From assembly GCA_029862125.1 (NCBI GenBank), contig JAOTXY010000012.1, positions 1 to 61,697 on the forward strand: DNA of 61,697 bases, given 5' to 3'. Origin of the DNA: Gammaproteobacteria bacterium. GTDB lineage: Bacteria > Pseudomonadota > Gammaproteobacteria > GCA-001735895. How positions within the stretch are numbered: position 1 is the first letter of the stretch; each line of letters starts with the position of its first letter. The notes under the pieces were generated by a model. It was not told the origin of the DNA. It searched no databases and saw only the letters and a list, made by a program, of their open reading frames with translations. Both the position numbers and the translations under genes were made by a program. Shown here in pieces: positions 34,594 to 42,273 of the stretch.

Positions 34594-36660
34594 ATGTCAC
34601 GAGATCCCCGTTACGACGTACTGTTCGAGCCGGTTAAAATCGGGCCCGTAACCGCTAGAAACCGTTTCTACCAGGTCCCTCACTGCACCGGCCTGGGCTG
34701 GCTCCGACCACGCATGGTCGCCGCCTTACGCGGCATGAAGGCCGAGGGCGGTTGGGGCGTGGTTTGCACCGAATTCTGCTCGATCCATCCCGCGTCGGAC
34801 GACCTGCCCCACCCTTACGCGTCGCTCTGGGACCAGGGCGATATCAGGGCGCACTCGATCATGACCGAGCAAGTGCATGAGCACGGCTCGCTCGCGGGCG
34901 CAGAACTCTGGTTCGGTGGCTCGCGTACCACCAACCTGTTTAGCAACGAAGTCGCGATGGACGTGGCTAACCTGCCGAACGCCATCGGCATACCTTACCA
35001 GGCACGCGCAATGGACAAATCCGATATCCGTGAACTCAGGCGCTGGCACCGAAACGCCGCACTGCGTGCGCGCGATGCCGGCTTCGATATCGTCTACGTC
35101 TATGCCACCCATGGCTACCTGCTGTCGCATTTCCTGTCGTCGAAAACCAACACCCGTAGCGACGAGTACGGGGGATCACTTGAAAACCGGGTGCGATTGG
35201 TGCGCGAGTTGATCGAGGAAACAAAAGATGCCGTCGGTGATCGCTGCGCGGTTGCGGTGCGCTTTTCTGCCGACGAGGGCGGTGACGACGATGGCGATCC
35301 AGTAATCGGTGAGCACCGCGACATGATCGAAATGCTGGCCGAACTGCCGGATCTATGGGACATCAATATCAACGACTATTCCCGCGAAATGGGGGTATCG
35401 CGCTTCATCAAGGAAGGCTCGCTGGAAGCCTACATGTCATACGTTAAATCGATCACCAGCAAACCCGTGGTGACAGTGGGCCGCTTCACCTCGCCCGACA
35501 CCATGGTGTCACAGGTCAAGCGCGGTATCGTCGATTTTATCGGCGCCGCCCGGCCATCCATCGCCGATCCTTTCCTGCCGAAGAAAATAGAGGAAGGTCG
35601 CATCGATGAAATCCGCGAATGCATCGGCTGCAACATCTGTTACACCGGCGATGGCACCTCCACGCCGATCCGCTGCACCCAGAATCCCACCATCAGCGAG
35701 GAGTGGCGGCGCGGCTGGCACCCTGAAAAAATCGCACCAAAGGGTTCAGATTCAAATGTTCTGGTCATCGGCGGCGGCCCCGCCGGGCTCGAAGCAACGC
35801 GGGCACTCGGGCGCCGGGGTTACCATGTGATGCTGGCCGAGGCTCAACATACTCTCGGTGGGCGGGTCAATCAGGAATCCGAACTTCCCGGGCTTGGCGA
35901 ATGGGCGCGCGTGCGCAACTACCGGGTACACGAAATCCAGAATATGCATAACGTCGATGTCTACTTCGATAACCTGATGGATGCCGAGCATGTACTCGCG
36001 GTCGAGGCAAATCATATTGTCATCGCCACCGGTGCCAGCTGGCTTGCGAATGGGCGCGGTTTGTACAACCAGACGCCGCTCGATGAACTGGGACCGGCCG
36101 AACAGGTATTTACGCCGGACGACATCATGGCCGGACGATTGCCCGAGAGCCCTACCCTGATTTACGACGACGATCATTACTACATGGGCAACGTGATCGC
36201 CGAGTTACTGCGCTCGAGGGGTATTCCGGTGACGCTGGTGACACCGGAGGTCATGGTATCAAACTGGGGCGATTACACCGGTGAACAGGGCCGCATACAG
36301 CGACGCATGATGGAACTGGAGGTCGATATTATCACCTCGCATGCCCTGGTTGCCTTCAACGGCAACACAGCTGAACTAGAATGCACTTACACCGGTAATC
36401 GCAGCAATATCGACGTCGGTGCGGTGGTGACCGTGACCATCCGCTCCCCCAACGACACACTGTTTCACGAACTGCAACAGGGCCTCGAAGCCGGAACCGG
36501 CTATAAACCGGACTCGCTGACCCGGATCGGAGACTGCCTGACGCCAACCATCATTGCCGGGGCCGTGTTCTCTGGCCATCGTTACGCGCGCGAACTCGAC
36601 ACCGAGGTAGATCCCGACAATCGCATGAAATACGACCGTGTTTTTTTCGACGATGAGTAA
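34594..36660 (+). CDS. Trimethylamine/dimethylamine dehydrogenase-family flavoprotein with altered substrate pocket
   Basis: 688 residues from ATG 34594 (AGGAG 7 nt upstream; this start matches the known mature N-terminus, and a GTG/ATG 13 codons earlier does not). The protein matches TMADH over its whole length: 'FYQVPHC' with the Cys (residue 31) that carries covalent FMN, 'FDIVYVYATHGYL', 'GAARPSIADPFLP', the [4Fe-4S] motif 'CIGCNICYTGD' plus a later Cys, and the ADP/FAD-binding 'VLVIGGGPAGLEATRALG'. The three aromatic residues that bind trimethylamine in TMADH are not kept: Tyr60 becomes Phe ('TEFCSIHP'), the 'AEW' Trp264 segment is shortened to 'SREMG', and Trp355 becomes Asp. So a dimethylamine, histamine-like or other amine substrate is likelier than TMA. 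Electrons would go to an ETF not seen here. Confidence 0.88.
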   Translation: MSRDPRYDVLFEPVKIGPVTARNRFYQVPHCTGLGWLRPRMVAALRGMKAEGGWGVVCTEFCSIHPASDDLPHPYASLWDQGDIRAHSIMTEQVHEHGSLAGAELWFGGSRTTNLFSNEVAMDVANLPNAIGIPYQARAMDKSDIRELRRWHRNAALRARDAGFDIVYVYATHGYLLSHFLSSKTNTRSDEYGGSLENRVRLVRELIEETKDAVGDRCAVAVRFSADEGGDDDGDPVIGEHRDMIEMLAELPDLWDININDYSREMGVSRFIKEGSLEAYMSYVKSITSKPVVTVGRFTSPDTMVSQVKRGIVDFIGAARPSIADPFLPKKIEEGRIDEIRECIGCNICYTGDGTSTPIRCTQNPTISEEWRRGWHPEKIAPKGSDSNVLVIGGGPAGLEATRALGRRGYHVMLAEAQHTLGGRVNQESELPGLGEWARVRNYRVHEIQNMHNVDVYFDNLMDAEHVLAVEANHIVIATGASWLANGRGLYNQTPLDELGPAEQVFTPDDIMAGRLPESPTLIYDDDHYYMGNVIAELLRSRGIPVTLVTPEVMVSNWGDYTGEQGRIQRRMMELEVDIITSHALVAFNGNTAELECTYTGNRSNIDVGAVVTVTIRSPNDTLFHELQQGLEAGTGYKPDSLTRIGDCLTPTIIAGAVFSGHRYARELDTEVDPDNRMKYDRVFFDDE

Positions 36661-36895
36661 TCCAGGACCTTACTCGGGGTCAGTTATCGAAATCCATGCA
36701 GACATCATTCGATATAACTAGTCGGAATTAGCTGCTGAGAATAAAGCCGCCGGCACCAGGGAACTAACCCCAATGCCCGTGGTGCCTGGGCTACGATTGC
36801 TATGAATTTGATTTGCACGCCGGGGTGGCTATTCCGATAAACTGCCCCATATAAAGGTTTATTGATCGTATGACCGTTGCTATCGAGACATACCA

Positions 36896-38350
36896 TTGAA
36901 ATTCGACAATTCGTTCGCCAGGTTGCCGGAACGCTTTTACGTGCGGCAGGCTCCCGTTCCGGTCGCCGATCCCGGGCTGGTCAGGGTTAACCAGGCGTTG
37001 GCCGGGTTCCTCGGAATCGATCCCGCCTGGCTGGAGTCCGAGACGGGCGTTCACGTGATCGCCGGTAACCAGGTGCCTGACGGCGCCGACCCCATCGCCA
37101 CCGTTTACGCGGGACACCAGTTTGGCAGCTGGAATCCCCGCCTCGGTGACGGGCGCGCAATATTGCTGGGAGAGGTAATCGGCGAGGATGGCGAACGTTA
37201 CGATATTCAACTCAAGGGATCCGGCCTGACCCCTTTCTCACGCGGTGGGGATGGCAGGGCACCGCTGGGTCCCATATTGCGAGAATACATCGTCAGCGAA
37301 GCGATGGCCGCGCTCGGCATTCCAACCAGTCGAACGCTGGCGGCCGTTACCACCGGTGAATTCGTTTACCGCGAACAAAAACTCGACGGTGGCGTCCTGG
37401 CCCGCGTTGCCAGGAGCCATATCCGCATCGGTACGCTGCAGTTCTTTGCCTCGGTAAACGATATGGACGGCTTGAAGCTGCTGGTTGATCATGTCATCGC
37501 CCGACATTACCCGGATCAAATAGGCTCGGAGAATCCCGCGTTATCCCTGCTGGAACAGGTCATTCGCGGCCAGGCATCGCTGGTTGCCCGCTGGCAGGGT
37601 GTGGGCTTTATCCACGGTGTCATGAATACCGATAATATGCTGCTTTCCGGGGAGACCATCGACTACGGCCCTTGCGCTTTCATGGACAGCTATGATTCCG
37701 CCGCCGTCTATAGCTCCATCGACCATGGTGGACGCTACTCTTATCGTAATCAACCCGCCGTAGCGCACTGGAACCTGGCCTGCCTCGCGCAGACGCTGAT
37801 GCCGCTGTTTGCAACCGATGAAGACAGTGCAAGCGAGATTGCACAGCAGGCGCTGGACACTTTTCCAGACCTATTCCTGCAGGAATATTTTGCCGCGCTG
37901 GGCGCCAAGCTTGGGTTTGCGACATCCCAGCCGGATGACGAAACCCTGGTACAGGATTTTCTCGATTTACTCGAAAGCAATCGTTGCGATTTTACCCTGG
38001 CCTTCCGCCGCCTTAGTGAACTAGCCGCTAACGCCGCGATCATTCAGCCGCTGTTCGATTTTCCCGAGTCATTCACAGACTGGTTAACGCGCTGGCGGGA
38101 ACGTTGTGCACAGGAGCCGATCAGCGAGGCAGAACGGCATGATCAAATGATGACCACTAACCCGGCACTGATCCCGCGCAACCACCTGGTCGAAGCGGCC
38201 ATTGCACAGGCCTATGACAAAGATTTCTCGCTATTTCATCAGTTGACCGAGCGGCTGTCGCAGCCTTTCGAATATTCCCCTGCCGACGAGTATCTCGCAA
38301 CCCCACCAAGGCCCGATCAAATCGTACAGCAGACCTTTTGCGGCACCTGA
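36896..38350 (+). CDS. selO: Protein adenylyltransferase SelO (YdiU family)
   Basis: 484 residues, the family's usual length, starting at TTG. SelO pseudokinase transfers AMP to Ser/Thr/Tyr of redox proteins. Visible motifs: 'VYAGHQFGSWNPRLGDGRA' (nucleotide loop), 'DIQLKGSGLTPFSRGGDGRA' (catalytic Lys), 'FIHGVMNTDNM' (HGVMNTDN catalytic Asn/Asp region) and 'YGPCAFMDSYD' (metal Asp). The C-terminus 'QTFCGT' keeps the Cys at the place where animal SelO has selenocysteine. No obvious operon partners. Confidence 0.96.
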   Translation: MKFDNSFARLPERFYVRQAPVPVADPGLVRVNQALAGFLGIDPAWLESETGVHVIAGNQVPDGADPIATVYAGHQFGSWNPRLGDGRAILLGEVIGEDGERYDIQLKGSGLTPFSRGGDGRAPLGPILREYIVSEAMAALGIPTSRTLAAVTTGEFVYREQKLDGGVLARVARSHIRIGTLQFFASVNDMDGLKLLVDHVIARHYPDQIGSENPALSLLEQVIRGQASLVARWQGVGFIHGVMNTDNMLLSGETIDYGPCAFMDSYDSAAVYSSIDHGGRYSYRNQPAVAHWNLACLAQTLMPLFATDEDSASEIAQQALDTFPDLFLQEYFAALGAKLGFATSQPDDETLVQDFLDLLESNRCDFTLAFRRLSELAANAAIIQPLFDFPESFTDWLTRWRERCAQEPISEAERHDQMMTTNPALIPRNHLVEAAIAQAYDKDFSLFHQLTERLSQPFEYSPADEYLATPPRPDQIVQQTFCGT

Positions 38351-38428
38351 ATATCGAATCATCTCGATAGTTCATTCAACCCGTTAAAGGATGTTCGCAA
38401 TCAAGCGCTAGCACCGACCTGGATGCAT

Positions 38429-38863
38429 TCACCTGCGGTATTTCGCTTTGTCTGGAAAAATTTTACGCACGCCGCCCTGCGGATCTTGCTGGTCGCCATC
38501 GCGTCGTGGAATGAAATGTATATGCGCATGGAACACCGATTGACCGGCGCTTTTGCCGGCATTGGTGCCGATGTTAAATCCGGTGATGCTCGGGTCATCG
38601 GCCTGCAAGCGCTTGCGCGCACGATGCATGAGCCCATTGGCGGCTTCGATTTCTGCCGGGTTCATATCGAAATAATCGCGCGCGTGTCGTCTCGTGACAA
38701 TCAGGCAGTGGCCTTCGGAAACAGGATAACTGTCCTGTAAGGTCATACACAGCTCATTTTCGTCGAGCACTTCGAATTTATCTGCCGGCAGTTCACAGAA
38801 CAGGCAACCCGGTTGGTAACTCGATGTTGTCCGCTCGTCTTCATGGATATTGGCTTGTTGCAT
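38429..38863 (-). CDS. HIT-family (histidine triad) hydrolase
   Basis: 144 residues. N-terminal zinc-type pair 'CLFCELP', core 'YPVSEGHCLIVTRRHARDYF' and the histidine triad 'GQSVFHAHIHFIPR' (H-x-H-x-H). Nucleotide hydrolase of the Hint/Fhit-like group. The C-terminal tail 'DPQGGVRKIFPDKAKY' is common in bacterial HIT proteins acting on diadenosine polyphosphates. Confidence 0.92.
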   Translation of the reverse strand: MQQANIHEDERTTSSYQPGCLFCELPADKFEVLDENELCMTLQDSYPVSEGHCLIVTRRHARDYFDMNPAEIEAANGLMHRARKRLQADDPSITGFNIGTNAGKSAGQSVFHAHIHFIPRRDGDQQDPQGGVRKIFPDKAKYRR

Positions 38864-39100
38864 ATCTCTTTGATCCCGTCAAAAAATACGTCTCGACAAA
38901 CAGTCAGGTCAGAATCCGAACACTGGGTAAAACGAAAGCGCGGATTCTAGCCAATTTTCCCCGAGCAGGTCAAAGGGTTGCCGGCCAGTCGAAATCAGCA
39001 TGGTGATTTCTGAATCGGGATACCCGGTACATATAAAGTGAACGAAGGAATCCCGGCTAATACCTCAGCCAGATATTTTTTGATTGTTTTAAACGCGGCT

Positions 39101-39724
39101 CTAGGAGAACAGAGAAAGGTAATTCATCCAGGCAGACATACGCAACAGGGTCTTGCGCACCACCGCAAGGTGTTGGAACTCTTCGCCGTAAATAGTGGCC
39201 TGTGCGGGGGAACCACCTGGAACCTGCGATGAGTAGGATGAGTAACGGGGATCGGTAATATTAATCAGCACTGGAATACGAGGCTGGCTGGCTTCAGGGG
39301 GCGGATCGAAGATGCTACTCTGGGCCAGGGCCTGACCATCATTCGATGTCGGCATCACCTTGCGCACGCTGCCTGAGAAAACCTGGCCTGGAATACTATC
39401 GAAAGTCACCTCGACCAAGCTACCATTATTGAGACGTAACAGGTTGTTCTGGTGAAACCAGGCAACCAGGTTATGTTCCTCGGCCGTCATCGGCACTTCT
39501 GCCACCAACTCGGTAATACTGGGTGCGGTCGGCGCGCTGGTCACATATGGACGACTCGTATCCGAGTAAGGATGGTAGTAATTCAACAACTGGATCAATG
39601 CGAAGGTCAGCACCAACCCTCCGACTGAAGCCGTGGGGACGGTCCATCGGTTGAGGGGAATTCTCAATATCGTAAAAACCGCAATACAGATGGCGGTGTA
39701 GCCCGAGATCAGCAACAATTCCAT
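39101..39724 (-). CDS. YiaV/HlyD-type membrane fusion protein lacking its lipoyl-hairpin middle
   Basis: 207 residues, against about 370 in YiaV relatives. The N-terminal membrane part is complete (two helices: 'LLLISGYTAICIAVFTIL' and 'PTASVGGLVLTFALIQLLN', with 'WTVPTAS' as in YiaV). The C-terminal beta part is also present ('AWFHQNNLLRLNNGSLVEVTF', 'GQVFSGSVRKVMP'). The biotinyl-lipoyl domain and alpha-helical hairpin that normally lie between them are missing: the sequence jumps from 'SAPTAPSITELVAEVP' straight to the second half. The frame is intact, so this is an in-frame internal deletion or a genuine short variant. The partner DUF3302 gene is 22 bp upstream, as in yiaVW. Confidence 0.75.
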   Translation of the reverse strand: MELLLISGYTAICIAVFTILRIPLNRWTVPTASVGGLVLTFALIQLLNYYHPYSDTSRPYVTSAPTAPSITELVAEVPMTAEEHNLVAWFHQNNLLRLNNGSLVEVTFDSIPGQVFSGSVRKVMPTSNDGQALAQSSIFDPPPEASQPRIPVLINITDPRYSSYSSQVPGGSPAQATIYGEEFQHLAVVRKTLLRMSAWMNYLSLFS

Positions 39725-39746
39725 GAGCCTGTTTCAACCTCAGCGG

Positions 39747-40166
39747 CTAGGCCGCTTCGGTTGCCCCCAGGATTGCCCTTTCTATACGCTTGATTCTGTC
39801 GTCGAGCGCTTCGAGCCTGTGCCGCAGTAAGGTAACCGAGTCGGTAATATCCTCATCCGGCTGCCCGGCATCTGAATCTGCGTCGCTCGACTTTGCAACC
39901 TCTTTGTCATTGATTGCGGTATCTTCGTTAATCTGACTGAACCTCAATCCAGGTTCTTCACGATAACCCGCGGACCAGATCCACAACAGAGGCCAGATCG
40001 CGTGCAGCGTGAACAGGCTAACCCATCCAGCATAATAGATTGCATCCTGGTGGGGATGATTGCGGTCTACGGCAATTTTATGGGGAATTCCCAGGATCGC
40101 GATAGCGCCAAATAGCAGGCTTGTCGCGATAAAAATAAGGATTCCGAGGGCAATGTAATCGAGCAT
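39747..40166 (-). CDS. DUF3302 inner-membrane protein (YiaW-like)
   Basis: 139 residues. Two membrane helices with the family signature 'RNHPHQDAIYYAGWVSLFTLHAIWPLLWIW' region (Asn-His-Pro-His-Gln in the loop). A C-terminal tail ends in a predicted coiled coil ('LLRHRLEALDDRIKRIERAI'). In enterobacteria this gene always pairs with a HlyD-like gene (yiaV), as here. The coiled-coil tail is longer than in YiaW. Function of the pair is unknown. Confidence 0.85.
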   Translation of the reverse strand: MLDYIALGILIFIATSLLFGAIAILGIPHKIAVDRNHPHQDAIYYAGWVSLFTLHAIWPLLWIWSAGYREEPGLRFSQINEDTAINDKEVAKSSDADSDAGQPDEDITDSVTLLRHRLEALDDRIKRIERAILGATEAA

Positions 40167-40402
40167 ATCGATCCGTCAATTCAGCATCGTCGTTGGAGTG
40201 TAGTTCAAAAATCGGGGTATTCTATTGAGACCTAGTTCTCACTTTGACTGCGATTCCACAGCGTAAACACGCTATCTTCGAAAAAATTCTGCATACGAAA
40301 CAAGCAGTTATCGAAATTCAGATATTTTAGTTAGCGATCCACAGCGAAGTGGTAGCGATCGATCAGGTATGCGCGAACCTGCGGCCCGACTCCTGATACC
40401 AG

Positions 40403-41728
40403 CTAACCCGCAAGTTCTATTTTCGACTGTCGCAGCAGCTTCACGAACTCTGTTTCATTGACGGGTCGGGAAAAATAAAAACCCTGCCCTAATGCGGCCT
40501 TGAAATTACGCATCAGTTGAGCCTCCTGCTCGGTTTCGATACCCTCGGCGACCACGTCCATACCCAGGTCGTGCGACAGGTTAACCAGGGACTTGACGAT
40601 GCGATTACTCTTCTCACTGCGCGACATCGCGCTAACGAATACCCGGTCTATTTTCAGGGTATCGAAGGGGAAACGGTGCAGGTAACTAAAGCTCGAATAG
40701 CCAGTGCCAAAATCGTCGATGGCCAGTTTTGCGCCGGTCTCCTTCAACTGGTGTAGCGACTGGGTCGCAAGTTCCGGATTATCGATCAACAGACTCTCGG
40801 TGATTTCGAATTTGATCTGCTCGCGCCTGGCGCCCGTCCTGTCCATGATGTCGGCCAGGCTCGGGATCAGGAATTGATCTTCGAATTGCTTGCCGGACAG
40901 GTTGATGGCAACAAACAGATCATGCTGGAAATCATTGAAAAGGCGACTTTGAAAACTGCAGGCCTCCTCTGCTATCCAGTATCCCAGGTCTATGATCAAG
41001 CCGCTGTCTTCAACCTGGTTGATAAAACGAGAAGGCAGTAACTGCTCACCGGATGGATGATTCCAGCGCACCAGCGCCTCGCAACCGACAATCCGATTGT
41101 TCGCCAGATCGACAATCGGCTGGTAATGCAGGCGGAATTCCTTTTTCGTCATGGCTGCTTTGAGCAACTTTTCCTCGGTGACCAGCAGTTTCGTAATCTC
41201 CAGTGTTTCTTCACCGAATAATGAACCGACCTCGGCGGGCGTAGATTTTGTAACGGCAGAATCAATGCGCTTTTGCATTTCCGCAAACTGCGAGACTACG
41301 TTTTTCAGTTCCATAGTAGATTCGCATGCATCGCTCGATGCGTCGCCCTGGCCCAGGGAAAGACCTTCGAAAACCTGTCCCAGGCGAGAATTCAGATCGC
41401 GGTAACGCGCCATGGCAAGTCGCAGGAACATACGCACCGTGGGATCGGACTGTTCGATTTTCTGACTGACGTAGTCGAGCGGAATCGCCGTTACCTCGGT
41501 GGGGACGACCGCGCGTGCCGAGGCCGAGCGCGGAAGCCGGTCGATGATCGCCATCTCACCGAGTATTTCTCCCTTGGTGAGCGTCGCCACGACGAGTTTG
41601 CGTCCATCCTTGTCGAGCGCTACTTCGACCATTCCGGAATCAATGATATAAGCGCAGTTCCCGGGGTCGCCCTCATTGAATATGTATTCGTCAGTATCGA
41701 ATGTTGTCTGAAAATCGATTGAATCCAT
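40403..41728 (-). CDS. Cyclic-nucleotide-binding EAL protein (c-di-GMP phosphodiesterase)
   Basis: 441 residues. N-terminal cNMP-binding domain (about 8-115) with the phosphate cassette region 'GEILGEMAIIDRLPRSASARA'. A helical linker follows. The EAL domain begins at about residue 195 ('LHYQPIVDLANNRIVGCEALVRW', 'INLSGKQF', 'FEITESLLI', 'AIDDFGTGYSSFSYL', 'KIDRVFV', 'VVAEGIETEQEAQ'). All catalytic Glu/Asp/Lys are present, so it should cleave c-di-GMP under cAMP or cGMP control. A cyclase is encoded at 20589. Monocistronic. Confidence 0.93.
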   Translation of the reverse strand: MDSIDFQTTFDTDEYIFNEGDPGNCAYIIDSGMVEVALDKDGRKLVVATLTKGEILGEMAIIDRLPRSASARAVVPTEVTAIPLDYVSQKIEQSDPTVRMFLRLAMARYRDLNSRLGQVFEGLSLGQGDASSDACESTMELKNVVSQFAEMQKRIDSAVTKSTPAEVGSLFGEETLEITKLLVTEEKLLKAAMTKKEFRLHYQPIVDLANNRIVGCEALVRWNHPSGEQLLPSRFINQVEDSGLIIDLGYWIAEEACSFQSRLFNDFQHDLFVAINLSGKQFEDQFLIPSLADIMDRTGARREQIKFEITESLLIDNPELATQSLHQLKETGAKLAIDDFGTGYSSFSYLHRFPFDTLKIDRVFVSAMSRSEKSNRIVKSLVNLSHDLGMDVVAEGIETEQEAQLMRNFKAALGQGFYFSRPVNETEFVKLLRQSKIELAG

Positions 41729-42273
41729 AAAATTATAATAACTGTCGAAACATTTGGCCTACAAATCCGCTTGGTAGACCTTTTCTAATACAAATCAAAG
41801 AAAAAGCTATTAAATAATAACTATCAATTGGCAATGCCTTTGCAACCGGTATCGCGGGTGAAATGGGGGAGCGATGAAAAATTGGAATGCAAATCATGAT
41901 TCACTGAAATGATGGCGACATGATACTTACATCGGCCGATATAACGGGTACTTGATTAATTCACAAGACAAACATCTTAAGGACAATTTCTGCTCGGGGA
42001 CCGATCAATTGCATACTCGCATACGGACGTTTGCTGGGAATATTGTGACCATAGTACCTGTAAAAAAACAGTAGACGACAGTGACGAGCCGTGTATGCTA
42101 TATAGCAGTCCGAGTGATATGACAAAGAACATCAAACCGGATCGTGATAAGAATTAAGAAACAACCGAATAAATGATGAAAACAAGCGCTTATGCTTCGC
42201 CAGGTCGTCGTGACCCACTGGCGTTATCGCCATCCCTGGTATTTGTGTAACCGGTTTTTAACCGGAATTGAAT
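41729..42273. other. 545-bp intergenic region without a recognised gene
   Basis: Divergent promoter space between the cNMP-EAL gene and the large gene at 42274. A/T-rich on the left. A short hairpin CCGGTT-TTT-AACCGG lies at 42251-42265, just upstream of the large gene. A 12-codon open frame at 41874 has GGGGGAG ahead of it but no other support. Nothing else seen. Confidence 0.6.

Noticed and set aside
41874-41912. 12-codon open frame with a strong ribosome binding site
   Set aside because: Too short and without any other support; GGGGGAG ahead of ATG may be chance.
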